Below the pieces are notes generated by a model that made no database searches, was not told the origin of the DNA, and saw only the letters and a list, made by a program, of their open reading frames with translations. The translations under genes and the position numbers were made by a program. Shown here piece by piece: positions 28,563 to 36,981 of a DNA stretch of 64,000 nt (the first letter of the stretch is position 1; every line of letters begins with the position of its first letter). Source of the DNA: Crocosphaera sp. (lineage in GTDB: Bacteria > Cyanobacteriota > Cyanobacteriia > Cyanobacteriales > Microcystaceae); NCBI GenBank assembly GCA_030065205.1, contig JASJDN010000015.1, forward strand, positions 81,898-145,897. Reading direction: 5' to 3'.

Positions 28563-29246
28563 ATGAGTGTTATTAAACCCTATCGGTTTTATGATCAAAA
28601 GATAATTGAACAAAAAGCTAATCAGCTTTTAATACAAGCCAAGCATCAAGATTATCCTCTCGATTGGGGGGAAGGAATTGCTCATAGAATGGTTGATCTT
28701 TTAGAACTCAGAATGCTTTGGGAATTTCTTCCTAATGATCATCAAGGAGAAATTGTTGCTAAAATTGAACCATTAGAACGTCGAATTACTTTAAATGAAA
28801 ATATTGATAAATTAAAAAATGATCAAGGATATCAACAATCAACTATTGCTCATGAAATTGGACATTGGATATTGCATATTAATCAAGATGAAGCTGACGG
28901 ATTAATTGAACAGTTATCTTTACCCTTAAATTCTCTAACTGAAGAACAAGTTTTTTTATGTCGGGTTACTGGTGAGCAAGACATTAATAAAATAAAGCTA
29001 AAAACACAAGATGATAGAAGAGAATGGCAAGCACAATATTTTGCTGGTTGTTTACTTATGCCAGAATATAAATTACTGGAATGTAAAAGGGGTCGAGATT
29101 TAACTAATTGGAAGCATTTATACGCAATAGCACATGAATTATGTGTAACCATATCTAACCTTGTTTACCGTCTTCAAAAATTAGAATGGATTTATATTCA
29201 AAAAGGATCTAAACAAATTTATACAGGTCGAAATTATATTAATTAA
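28563..29246 (+). CDS. ImmA/IrrE-family metalloprotease with C-terminal wHTH-like module
   Basis: This 227-residue protein has the ImmA/IrrE zinc site STIAHEIGHWILH (HEIGH at 97-101) and the third-ligand helix REWQAQYFAGCLLMP with Glu154. The last 50 residues (GRDLTNWKHLYAIAHEL to YIQKGSKQIY) duplicate the C-terminus of the XRE regulator just upstream, an unusual shared module that could mediate their contact or recognise the same signal. ImmA of ICEBs1 and IrrE of Deinococcus cleave XRE repressors. It is in operon with the XRE gene and converges on clpC. Confidence 0.85.
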   Translation: MSVIKPYRFYDQKIIEQKANQLLIQAKHQDYPLDWGEGIAHRMVDLLELRMLWEFLPNDHQGEIVAKIEPLERRITLNENIDKLKNDQGYQQSTIAHEIGHWILHINQDEADGLIEQLSLPLNSLTEEQVFLCRVTGEQDINKIKLKTQDDRREWQAQYFAGCLLMPEYKLLECKRGRDLTNWKHLYAIAHELCVTISNLVYRLQKLEWIYIQKGSKQIYTGRNYIN

Positions 29247-29250
29247 TAAA

Positions 29251-29287
29251 AATAAAAAAACGGCAGAAGGGCGAAACTTCTACCGTT
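29251..29287 (-). terminator. Rho-independent terminator of clpC
   Basis: An 11-bp stem with one mismatch (arms 29259-29269 and 29277-29287) is followed on the minus strand by a run of T residues (complement of 29251-29260). It lies between the convergent ImmA-like and clpC genes. Confidence 0.65.
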
Positions 29288-29310
29288 GCTTGAGGGTTAA
29301 ATCTGAATAG

Positions 29311-31779
29311 TTAGGAGTCAGTCGCTTTAGCTAAAACCGGTTGGGTATCACCAGAAGCTACTTTAACTTTGCCATCTTCGCCGATATCAACCACAGCGAC
29401 ATCCCCTTCGCCCACTCGTCCGGAAAGAATCTCTTCTGCTAAGACATCCTCTAACAGACGCATAATCGCACGGCGTAAGGGTCTTGCACCGTAAGCGGGG
29501 TTATACCCTTCTTCCACTAAACGTTCCTTGAATTTGTCGGTAACTTGTAGGGTAATCTCCTTCTCAGTTAACCGCGCAAACACTTCCTTGAGAAGAATCT
29601 CGGAAATTTCCTTGACCTCTTCCTTGTTCAACTGACGGAAGACGATAATCTCATCTAAGCGGTTGAGGAACTCAGGTCGGAAGTATTGCTTCAATTCTTC
29701 GTTCACTAAGTTACGAATACGGTTGTACTGGGCTTCGGTTTGATCGTCTTCAAACTCAAATCCGAGGCCACCGCCACCCTTCTCAATGACCTTAGAACCG
29801 ATGTTTGAGGTCATAATTAATAAGGTGTTCTTAAAGTCCACCGTACGCCCCTTAGCATCCGTTAAACGACCGTCTTCTAAGATTTGCAGCAGCATATTGA
29901 AGACATCGGGGTGTGCTTTTTCGATTTCATCGAATAACACCACGGTATAAGGACGACGACGAACCGCTTCCGTGAGTTGTCCCCCTTCGTTATACCCCAC
30001 GTATCCTGGAGGGGAACCGATTAACTTGGATACGGTATGGCGTTCCATGAATTCGGACATATCTAAGCGAATCATGGCTTCTTCTGACCCGAAGAAGTAG
30101 GCCGCTAACGCCTTAGTTAACTCGGTTTTACCCACACCAGTCGGTCCAGAGAAGACGAAACTCGCAATCGGACGGTTGGGGTTCTTTAAACCCACTCTTG
30201 CCCGACGAATCGCCCGAGAAACTGCTTTCACCGCGTCTTCTTGACCGATTAACCGTTGATGCAGGGTATCTTCCATGTGGAGAAGTTTTTCGGATTCGGT
30301 TTCCGTCAACTTATTGACAGGAACCCCAGTCCAAGAAGCCACGATGTGGGCGATTTCTTCAGAATCCACAAACGGTTCGTCGTTTTCCCCTTCTCCTTTT
30401 TTAGCAGAGGAAATCGAGCGAATTTGCTCTTTAATATCCATTTCCTGATCCCGCAGTTCTCCAGCGCGATCAAAGTCTTGGGAGCGTACTGCGTCGTCTT
30501 TTTGCTTTAAAATGGTCCGCAGTTCTTTATCTAATTCCTTGGCTGCAGGAGGGAGTTGAGAATTGATTAAGCGTACCCGTGATCCGGCTTCGTCGATTAA
30601 GTCGATCGCCTTATCAGGAAGATAACGGTCAGAAATGTAACGATCTGACAGTTTGGCTGCTGCTTCTAAAGCTTCATCTAAGATTTTCAGCTTATGATGC
30701 TGTTCGTAGCGTTCCCGTAGACCAAAGAGAATTTCGATGGTTTCATCTACCGAGGGTTCCCCTACCATCACGGGTTGGAAACGACGTTCTAAGGCTGCAT
30801 CCCGTTCGATGTGTTTACGGTACTCATCGAGGGTGGTTGCCCCGATACATTGTAATTCACCCCGTGCTAATGCTGGCTTAAGAATATTGGCAGCGTCGAT
30901 CGCTCCTTCTGCTGCACCGGCACCAATCAGGGTATGAACTTCGTCAATCACCAGGATCACGTTCCCTGCTTGACGAATTTCATCCATAATCTTTTTGAGA
31001 CGTTCCTCAAATTCCCCACGGTACTTGGTTCCGGCCACTAATAAACCAATATCGAGGGTGACGACTCGTTTTTCTTCGAGAATATCGGGGATATCCTTGT
31101 TAGCGATGCGTTGGGCTAACCCTTCTGCGATCGCTGTTTTACCGACACCGGGTTCCCCAATCAGAACGGGGTTATTTTTGGTACGACGGCCAAGAATTTG
31201 AATCACCCGTTCAATTTCTTTTTGTCGTCCCACCACGGGGTCAAGTTGCCCATCGGCGGCCAATTGGGTTAAATTGGAGCCGAATTCGTCTAAGGTAGGG
31301 GTTTTGGTGCGTCCTGGTGTTCCACCGCCGGCGGCCACCTCGGCAGTTTCCCCTAATTGGCGAATGACTTGGGTTCTGACTTTGGAAAGGTCTACGCCTA
31401 AGTTTTCGAGAACCCTAGCGGCCACTCCTTCCCCTTCTCGAATTAAACCTAAGAGAAGGTGTTCTGTGCCGATATAGTTGTGTCCTAATTGTCTGGCTTC
31501 CTCTAAGGAGAGTTCCAGCACTCGTTTTGCTCTTGGGGTAAAAGGAATTTCCACAGCGACGAAACCCGAACCCCGACCAATAATTTTCTCAACTTCAATA
31601 CGAGCATCTTTTAGGTTAACCCCCATTGATTTGAGAACTTTGGCGGCGACTCCGGTTCCTTCACCGATGAGGCCAAGAAGAATTTGTTCGGTCCCTACGA
31701 AGTTATGTCCGAGGCGACGCGCTTCTTCTTGCGCCAACATAATTACCTTGATAGCTTTTTCTGTAAAGCGTTCAAACAT
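29311..31779 (-). CDS. clpC: ATP-dependent Clp protease ATPase subunit ClpC
   Basis: This 822-residue HSP100 protein unfolds substrates for the ClpP protease. Two Clp N-terminal repeats ([20 protein letters not shown] and the second half [20 protein letters not shown]) precede two AAA+ modules with Walker A sites GEPGVGKT and GPTGVGKT and sensor and arginine-finger regions. The coiled-coil middle domain is of the short ClpC type. The length is normal. It is an essential housekeeping gene in cyanobacteria, with higher GC and codon bias than its neighbours, and sits between accessory loci. Confidence 0.95.
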   Translation of the reverse strand: MFERFTEKAIKVIMLAQEEARRLGHNFVGTEQILLGLIGEGTGVAAKVLKSMGVNLKDARIEVEKIIGRGSGFVAVEIPFTPRAKRVLELSLEEARQLGHNYIGTEHLLLGLIREGEGVAARVLENLGVDLSKVRTQVIRQLGETAEVAAGGGTPGRTKTPTLDEFGSNLTQLAADGQLDPVVGRQKEIERVIQILGRRTKNNPVLIGEPGVGKTAIAEGLAQRIANKDIPDILEEKRVVTLDIGLLVAGTKYRGEFEERLKKIMDEIRQAGNVILVIDEVHTLIGAGAAEGAIDAANILKPALARGELQCIGATTLDEYRKHIERDAALERRFQPVMVGEPSVDETIEILFGLRERYEQHHKLKILDEALEAAAKLSDRYISDRYLPDKAIDLIDEAGSRVRLINSQLPPAAKELDKELRTILKQKDDAVRSQDFDRAGELRDQEMDIKEQIRSISSAKKGEGENDEPFVDSEEIAHIVASWTGVPVNKLTETESEKLLHMEDTLHQRLIGQEDAVKAVSRAIRRARVGLKNPNRPIASFVFSGPTGVGKTELTKALAAYFFGSEEAMIRLDMSEFMERHTVSKLIGSPPGYVGYNEGGQLTEAVRRRPYTVVLFDEIEKAHPDVFNMLLQILEDGRLTDAKGRTVDFKNTLLIMTSNIGSKVIEKGGGGLGFEFEDDQTEAQYNRIRNLVNEELKQYFRPEFLNRLDEIIVFRQLNKEEVKEISEILLKEVFARLTEKEITLQVTDKFKERLVEEGYNPAYGARPLRRAIMRLLEDVLAEEILSGRVGEGDVAVVDIGEDGKVKVASGDTQPVLAKATDS

Positions 31780-31951
31780 ATCTTTATTAATCCATCACCT
31801 GTTGCTTGCCCTATGTAAGCTGATTTTAGCACAGCTTTTTTGTCCTTATTATTAATGTTGGAATTTGTAGCATTTACTACTGTTTTGCCTTTTTTTGTTG
31901 AATTTTTTTCGGTTCATTCCTCCATTAATAATCTTTTAGGGTCAATTGTTT

Positions 31952-32593
31952 TTATGATTTTGACACAGAATTTTTGATTTGTTCGCCTAAATCATTAAGA
32001 TTATCTAAATTTAACCGATAACTTAAGGGATGAGCAATGAGGCGAGCCGTACTTTGGAATAGGGTATCCACTTCCACGAGGCCATTTTCTTTGAGAGTGC
32101 GCCCTGTGGAGACTAAATCAACGATCGCTTCTGACATTCCGGTAATCGGTCCGAGTTCCACGGAACCATAAAGGGGGATAATCTCTACCGGTAGGTCTAG
32201 CTGTTGAAAGTAGGTTTTAGCACAGTTTACAAATTTTGAGGCAACTTTGCTATTGGGGGGTAATTCTGCTGGTTTTTGGTAGGGACTGGTTTTGGGAACT
32301 GCTACTGACATCCGACAACCGCCAAAGTTTAAGTCGGCGAGATGGGCAACTTCTGGGCTTTTTTCTAATAGTAAATCGTAGCCAACTATACCTAGTTGTG
32401 CTTGTCCATATTCGACGTAAACGGGGACATCGGTGGCTCTAACCAATAAACCTGTGGCTCTATTAGTAGGATCGGTTATTTGCAATTGACGGTTTTTGGA
32501 GTCTAAAAAAGCACTAAAATCTAATCCAATGCCTTTAAAGAGTTCAATGGAATCTGATAATAATGCCCCTTTGGGCAGTGCAATGGTAATCAT
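31952..32593 (-). CDS. hisG: ATP phosphoribosyltransferase, short form
   Basis: This 213-residue enzyme is HisG-short, which joins ATP and PRPP in the first step of histidine synthesis. It opens ALPKGALL. It also has the PRPP-binding region [21 protein letters not shown]. Lacking the C-terminal regulatory domain, HisG-short normally needs HisZ, which is not in this window. It is transcribed away from the UPF0175 gene. Confidence 0.93.
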   Translation of the reverse strand: MITIALPKGALLSDSIELFKGIGLDFSAFLDSKNRQLQITDPTNRATGLLVRATDVPVYVEYGQAQLGIVGYDLLLEKSPEVAHLADLNFGGCRMSVAVPKTSPYQKPAELPPNSKVASKFVNCAKTYFQQLDLPVEIIPLYGSVELGPITGMSEAIVDLVSTGRTLKENGLVEVDTLFQSTARLIAHPLSYRLNLDNLNDLGEQIKNSVSKS

Positions 32594-32720
32594 TATTGAT
32601 AGTTTCTAGGACTATCTTTTATTTTATAACAATTTCTATTGACTAAAATTTTATGTTACATAACTAAAATGGAAATGTTATATGATTGAGAGAAAGATAA
32701 TTATTAGAACTAGGGTTATT

Positions 32721-33035
32721 ATGACTATTAATTTACCCATTGAACTTCTAGAAACAGCCCAAATGACTGCAACAGAAATGCTGAGAGAAATTGCCATCAT
32801 GCTTTACCAACAACAGCGCATTTCTTGGGAAAAGGCTGCTCAACTAAGTGGGATGACAAATGACGATTTTTATCAATTTTTATTAAATCGAAATATTATC
32901 AATTCGCCGACAAATAATGATGATGAAAATAATGATTTAATTTTGGCTAGTTTACACACTTCTCTACAACAAGTTAAAGAGAATAAAATTTATCCCATTA
33001 ATGAATTATGGGATGGTATTGATTCTACTAATTAG
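32721..33035 (+). CDS. UPF0175 family protein, solitary
   Basis: From ATG 32721 the protein has 104 residues and fits UPF0175, presumed antitoxins paired with PIN-like DUF3368 toxins. The core is IPIELL-like LPIELLETAQM, then LREIAIMLYQQQRISWEKAAQLSGM with a helix-turn-helix character and an acidic tail. No toxin gene follows: the next gene is convergent and overlaps by 8 bp. Start at 32682 is possible but not family-like. Confidence 0.75.
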   Translation: MTINLPIELLETAQMTATEMLREIAIMLYQQQRISWEKAAQLSGMTNDDFYQFLLNRNIINSPTNNDDENNDLILASLHTSLQQVKENKIYPINELWDGIDSTN

Positions 33036-33681
33036 TATTATTATTAGTTGGAGTATTTGAAAATTTTGATAGTAATAGCACTAAACATATTTGAATAACA
33101 ATATAAAGTATATAGTTTACTATTGGAAAGAAAATAATTGGTATTAAAACTCCTATGATTCCCGTAATTATTGTAAAAATTACTGCACCCAAAAATATAT
33201 CTTGAGAATTTTCTTTTTTAATATATACTTCAAAAATTCCATATATTATAAGAATAATTCCTAAAAAAGCTCCAGTAAAAAATTTTAGAAATGTTATTGA
33301 TTCTACGAAGTTAATACCTTTCTGTAAAAAGACAACTATTTGTTGATAAAAAGGAAAATACTGAATATTGTGAATTTCTATCAACGTTTGATAATAAGTC
33401 TCTACAAAAATTTTATCATTAACTAATTCTGAATTTAAACTCATTAGCTCTTTTAAAATATTTACTTTTTTAGATAAGTATAAGAAGAAGAAAAAGTGAG
33501 TTTGGCTATCAATCATCCAGAGAAAAAAAGGAATAAAAATGAATATAGTTACTACTATACCACGACGGATTTTTATATCTGGGGCAAGCTCACTTACGAA
33601 AATCAAAAAATTGTCAAGAAATTTGAAAATATTGTTGAACATATTACCTTCTATATTTTTACTCTTTTTATTATAGTACAT
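33028..33681 (-). CDS. Membrane protein of unknown function
   Basis: This 217-residue protein has about four hydrophobic helices: one near residue 45 (VVTIFIFIPFFLWMI), one near 135 (FFTGAFLGIILIIYGIF) and two in the C-terminal third (FLGAVIFTIITGIIGVLI and NYILYIVIQICLVLLL). It ends in a polar threonine/asparagine tail. I recognise no family. It is flanked by accessory genes and dispersed palindromes, and its AT content is higher than that of its neighbours. Confidence 0.55.
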   Translation of the reverse strand: MYYNKKSKNIEGNMFNNIFKFLDNFLIFVSELAPDIKIRRGIVVTIFIFIPFFLWMIDSQTHFFFFLYLSKKVNILKELMSLNSELVNDKIFVETYYQTLIEIHNIQYFPFYQQIVVFLQKGINFVESITFLKFFTGAFLGIILIIYGIFEVYIKKENSQDIFLGAVIFTIITGIIGVLIPIIFFPIVNYILYIVIQICLVLLLSKFSNTPTNNNTN

Positions 33682-33749
33682 TTGTAATTAAGTTTTGCAA
33701 AATCAGTCAATTCAAGAGATATCTTAATCATTTCTCAATAGTTGAAGTT

Positions 33750-33958
33750 GTAGGGTGGGCAAAACTAGGAATATTTCAACCAATCATAAATTATTAAATT
33801 TTGCCCACCTTCTCGAAGCAACATCAAACATTACTTGGTGGGCAAATCATAAAAACATCTTAATAAATTATCTGGGTTGAAAAATTTGCCCACCCTACAC
33901 TTATTAAACTAAAGACATCTTAACAAATTATCTAACGTTGAAAATTTTTCCACCCTAC
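33750..33958. repeat. Cluster of GGTGGGCAA-type palindromes
   Basis: The 303-bp gap between the membrane protein and mazF holds no gene. It contains a complete palindrome at 33750-33810 (GGGTGGGCAAAA to TTTTGCCCACCT), a second at 33837-33898, and a half copy ending at 33958. The second and third share a related 50-base body (ACATCTTAA-AAATTATCT-GTTGAAAA), so part of the region is a tandem duplication. Relatives lie at 24058 and 45256. Confidence 0.7.
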
Positions 33959-33984
33959 GTTCTAAGATTGAGAAAAGGAAAAAA

Positions 33985-34326
33985 TTAGTTAATAATAACT
34001 AAAAAAGTTTCTACAACATAATCAACAAAGTCTTTGGAAAGAATTTCTCCTGTGGTTTTCCACCAACGACTATTCAAATCAACTGTTCTAATTTGTTCGG
34101 CAATAACTGACCCTTTGATTTTGAACCTATCAGGAATCTCAATCATCATTTTAACTTCTGATTTAATGGTACTTGTGATGGGTGTTACTATGACTATTCC
34201 TTGACGTGCCAAATTATATTTAGTGTGACTTAAAACTAGACAAGGACGCGCATTTCCTGATTGTTCTCTTCCTTGAGTTGGGTTAAGATTAATTCTCAGG
34301 ATTTCTCCTCTGAAAACATTAATCAT
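33985..34326 (-). CDS. mazF: MazF/PemK-type toxin
   Basis: This 113-residue protein is a MazF-family endoribonuclease. It has the opening GEILRINLNPTQGREQSG, RPCLVLSH, IVTPITST and the conserved AEQIRTVD. MazF cleaves mRNA at short sequences. The gene starts 5 bp after the AbrB-type mazE, the standard order antitoxin-toxin. Confidence 0.9.
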   Translation of the reverse strand: MINVFRGEILRINLNPTQGREQSGNARPCLVLSHTKYNLARQGIVIVTPITSTIKSEVKMMIEIPDRFKIKGSVIAEQIRTVDLNSRWWKTTGEILSKDFVDYVVETFLVIIN

Positions 34327-34331
34327 GGTTT

Positions 34332-34583
34332 TTAAATTAGTTCCTGTCCAGTTGACTCACTTTCAACAAAATCTATGATATCGTCAGGATAGGAAAAATC
34401 TGGGGGAATACTAGCCAATAATTCATCCAGATTAGTAACTTTTCTTTTTTTAGTAATGATGAGTGCATTTTCTGACTCTGTTAACTCAATGACTGAGTTT
34501 TCTTCAATACCAAAACTTTCAGCCACTTTATAAGGAATTCTTAAACCTAGACTATTCCCCCATTTCTTAAGTTCTATTTCCAT
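34332..34583 (-). CDS. mazE: MazE/AbrB-type antitoxin
   Basis: This 83-residue protein has the swapped-hairpin DNA-binding AbrB domain at the N-terminus (KKWGNSLGLRIP, then SVIELTESENALII). An acidic C-terminus would bind the toxin. It should neutralise the adjacent MazF and repress the operon. Confidence 0.9.
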   Translation of the reverse strand: MEIELKKWGNSLGLRIPYKVAESFGIEENSVIELTESENALIITKKRKVTNLDELLASIPPDFSYPDDIIDFVESESTGQELI

Positions 34584-34695
34584 CGTTTCATTCCCTCCAT
34601 TTATTTACGTTATACATTGTATAACATAGGATATAATAATCCGTCGTAAAAACGGCCGTTGACCCCTACAATATTAATATATCTTGTCAAAAATA

Positions 34696-35040
34696 TTAAG
34701 TCAGTATCCAGTTACTAAGATTAACTTTAATTCGTTCTAATCTTTGAGCAGAAATAGACCCTATTTTACCCAATAATATGCTTTCAGATACGACAGCTAA
34801 TCTTGAAACTCTAATAACACTTTCTGACTTTAAACCCGTTTGTGAGAAATCAGAATCATTGAAAGTAATAATTTCATCTAATTGAACTATTTGTTGCTTT
34901 ATCCTACTAGAAATCATACAAGCAAGCCAATCTTGATAACCGTATGGTAGTTTTTTGATTAGTAATGCTGGCCGTAATTTTCCTGTTTTTAAATTTGTTT
35001 GAGGGAACCGAAACAAAACAATATCACCTGCTATTGCCAT
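34696..35040 (-). CDS. PemK/MazF-like toxin of a second pair
   Basis: This 114-residue protein has a diverged MazF-like barrel: GDIVLFRFPQTNLKTGKLRPALLI, then SRLAVVSESILLGKIGSIS. It differs strongly from the MazF at 33985. It overlaps by 10 bp the small gene upstream, which is its likely antitoxin. Confidence 0.78.
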   Translation of the reverse strand: MAIAGDIVLFRFPQTNLKTGKLRPALLIKKLPYGYQDWLACMISSRIKQQIVQLDEIITFNDSDFSQTGLKSESVIRVSRLAVVSESILLGKIGSISAQRLERIKVNLSNWILT

Positions 35041-35249
35041 TTTTCTATTAAGTCTTGTTCTGTATATTCGGGAAGTTCATCATTTTCTAATCCTCGCATT
35101 GCTTGTTCAAGGGAAAATTGATTCCATTCAGTATTTTCAGATTCAATACTTTCCTGGGTTAGTAGCCCAACAAAATCAAGAACTTTTTTTTGTTTTTCTT
35201 CTGTCAAGCTTTCAAGTTTTTGGTCAATTAGTTGTTTAATATTGCTCAT
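35031..35249 (-). CDS. Small antitoxin-like protein
   Basis: From ATG 35249 the protein has 72 codons including the stop. It begins MSNIKQLIDQKLESLTEEKQ and resembles DUF2281-type antitoxins, with a helix (KKVLDFVGLL) and an acidic C-terminal half (LENDELPEYTEQDLIEKW). Its end overlaps the start of the MazF-like toxin, the usual arrangement of a toxin-antitoxin operon. Confidence 0.68.
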   Translation of the reverse strand: MSNIKQLIDQKLESLTEEKQKKVLDFVGLLTQESIESENTEWNQFSLEQAMRGLENDELPEYTEQDLIEKWQ

Positions 35250-35314
35250 AATGATTTTCGATCTATTAAGCTTGCTATAATTGTAACATAAACAATGAAA
35301 ATAGGGATAAAACA

Positions 35315-35608
35315 ATGAGACTTAAAGAATCTCTACAAGAAAAACGAGAAGAAATATTATCGTTATCAGCTAAACATGGAGCATTTAATATCAGGATATT
35401 TGGTTCAGTTGCGAGAGGGGAAGATACAGAAAATAGTGATATTGATTTCTTAATTGATTATGATTTAACTAAAACGTCTCCTTGGTTTCCAGGAGGTTTA
35501 TTAATGGACTTGGAAAAGTTATTAGGTTGCAAGGTTGATATTGTTACTGAGAAAAGTTTACATCCATCTATTAAAGAAAAAGTCTTAAAAGAAGCGATTA
35601 AACTATGA
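35315..35608 (+). CDS. MNT-domain nucleotidyltransferase, antitoxin type
   Basis: This 97-residue protein is a minimal nucleotidyltransferase with the motif GSVARGEDTENSDIDFLIDY (Gly-Ser, then Asp-x-Asp) near residues 30-49. Such MntA-type proteins usually pair with a HEPN RNase and adenylylate it. Its TGA stop overlaps an ATG (35605), as in such operons, but the frame that follows is only 18 codons long. It is divergent from the second toxin-antitoxin pair. Confidence 0.85.
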   Translation: MRLKESLQEKREEILSLSAKHGAFNIRIFGSVARGEDTENSDIDFLIDYDLTKTSPWFPGGLLMDLEKLLGCKVDIVTEKSLHPSIKEKVLKEAIKL

Positions 35609-35661
35609 AAGATGATCAAATATATAGTGAACTTAAATTCTATACTTCTCTATTTAGATTT
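35605..35661 (+). pseudogene. Truncated remnant, probably of a HEPN toxin
   Basis: The ATG overlaps the stop of the nucleotidyltransferase gene (ATGA). The frame encodes MKDDQIYSELKFYTSLFRF and stops. MKD-D-x-Y is a frequent start of HEPN partner proteins (DUF86 type). The remainder is absent and the convergent gene begins at 35650. The remnant is too short for a firm family call. Confidence 0.4.
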
Positions 35662-36468
35662 TAAGTAACTTAAAAATTCTTTAATTTCATCTTCTGTTAA
35701 TAAGGTTCGTGAACATTTTTGATAATGTTGTTGTAAATAATCTCGTCCTTGATCAATTGTCCACCCAAGGCGTTTCATTTCCACTAAAATTAAATCAAAA
35801 TCCAATAACTCTATCACTCCTGCGATTAATTTCCAGCAAGGAATACCGTCTTTCTTCCAATTTTTAGGACGATATGGCATACTAAGACTAACAGTAACTA
35901 AACAGGGATTTTTAGGACGATAACCCGTTTGTAGTCGTTGATTAAATACGGGATCAGTAATATTTACATCCTTTGATTTTTGACCATTTCTAGTAATAAT
36001 TGAACCTTTCCATATAGTAGCTGTTAACATACTTCCTGGTTGTTCTTTAATCAGCAATTTTGAAGCATAAACTAACTGAAGTGTCTGTCTTTGTTCAATA
36101 GGAAGACTTTGTAAATATGAAACTGTTACATATTTAGATGAATTATGGAGAATAAAATCAGTATCAGGACAATATTTAAGTAAATCAGTTGCCGGTATAG
36201 ACTTAATTTTTTCCCATTTTCCTGATGCAATAGTTAGATTTTCTGACTCAAAGCCAAAATCATTTCCTGTTTCTTTTAAAGGTATATCAATAACATCTAA
36301 TAATGATGGTTCTTGATTATTAATTAATCGAACTGAAGTAGGAATACGGCCATCATCAGGATATTGAGAACAAATAGGACGAACCCAAGAACCCGTTTTC
36401 GGAATAATTCCAGCAATACAACGTTCTTGCAGTTTCAAAGAGTTCGCTAAACAAATAATTTCGGTCAT
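35650..36468 (-). CDS. Dual-OB-domain protein of a DUF488 cassette
   Basis: This 272-residue protein begins MTEIICLANSLKLQERCIAG, followed by GSWVRPICS, SLLDVIDIPL, VSLSMPYRP and CWKLIAGVIEL. This is the pattern of the dual-OB (DuOB) family, typically linked to DUF488 genes. The C-terminal 45 residues form a small helical domain (FDLILVEMKRLGWTIDQGRDYL, then LLTEDEIKEFLSYL). The function is unknown; nucleic-acid binding is inferred from OB folds. ATG 36468 is preferred to TTG 36480. It follows the two DUF488 genes on the same strand after 66 bp. Confidence 0.68.
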   Translation of the reverse strand: MTEIICLANSLKLQERCIAGIIPKTGSWVRPICSQYPDDGRIPTSVRLINNQEPSLLDVIDIPLKETGNDFGFESENLTIASGKWEKIKSIPATDLLKYCPDTDFILHNSSKYVTVSYLQSLPIEQRQTLQLVYASKLLIKEQPGSMLTATIWKGSIITRNGQKSKDVNITDPVFNQRLQTGYRPKNPCLVTVSLSMPYRPKNWKKDGIPCWKLIAGVIELLDFDLILVEMKRLGWTIDQGRDYLQQHYQKCSRTLLTEDEIKEFLSYLKSK

Positions 36469-36534
36469 TATTTTATACAATTTAACGAGGATATAATCTT
36501 AAAATACCCAAATTATCAACTAAATTAATGCACC

Positions 36535-36981
36535 CTAAAGATGAGTTATATTGATATTTCCCCAGTGATTACTAAGATATTCTGCAACTAAACGACGATG
36601 ACAATGATGAGGTTTTGCTTCACTACATAATAGACAAGCATTTTCTATCATTTCAGGATTAAGTTTCTTTTCAATTTTTCTTTTCGTGATCAAATCCTTA
36701 AATTTAGTTTCATAAACTGACCATTCTCCTTTCTTCTTTTTATAATCATCTAGTATATTTTTTGTTGGGGCTAAATCTACAAGATGAATGTAATCAATAT
36801 TAGCAATTTCTTTAAGAAAGTATTGTAAGTCCTTCTTTTTAGCAAAACCTGCAAGTTGAGAAACGTTATTTAAGCGAGTATCAATCACTCTTTTAACGTT
36901 ACCTTTTTTAAGCAATTCAAAAAATTCTTGTGCTGTTTTTTGGGTAAATCCTATGGTTGATAAATTAATAGTTTTTGACAT
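36535..36981 (-). CDS. DUF488 family protein, second copy
   Basis: This 148-residue protein has the DUF488 pattern: STIGFTQKTAQEFFELL, RVIDTRLNNVSQLAGF, and CLLCSEAKPHHCHRRLVAEYL with its Cys-x2-Cys and His-Cys-His set. ATG 36981 has a good ribosome-binding site (GTGGAGA) and lies inside the end of the first DUF488 gene (17-bp overlap). DUF488 proteins are small alpha/beta proteins of unknown activity. It is unlike its neighbour except in the motifs. Confidence 0.82.
   Translation of the reverse strand: MSKTINLSTIGFTQKTAQEFFELLKKGNVKRVIDTRLNNVSQLAGFAKKKDLQYFLKEIANIDYIHLVDLAPTKNILDDYKKKKGEWSVYETKFKDLITKRKIEKKLNPEMIENACLLCSEAKPHHCHRRLVAEYLSNHWGNINITHL

Noticed and set aside
30256..31855. Several plus-strand frames opposite clpC
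   Set aside because: They are antisense shadows of a GC-richer conserved gene and show no protein features.
34332..35249. The two MazF-type pairs as a recent duplication
   Set aside because: The two toxins and the two antitoxins differ strongly and belong to different subtypes.
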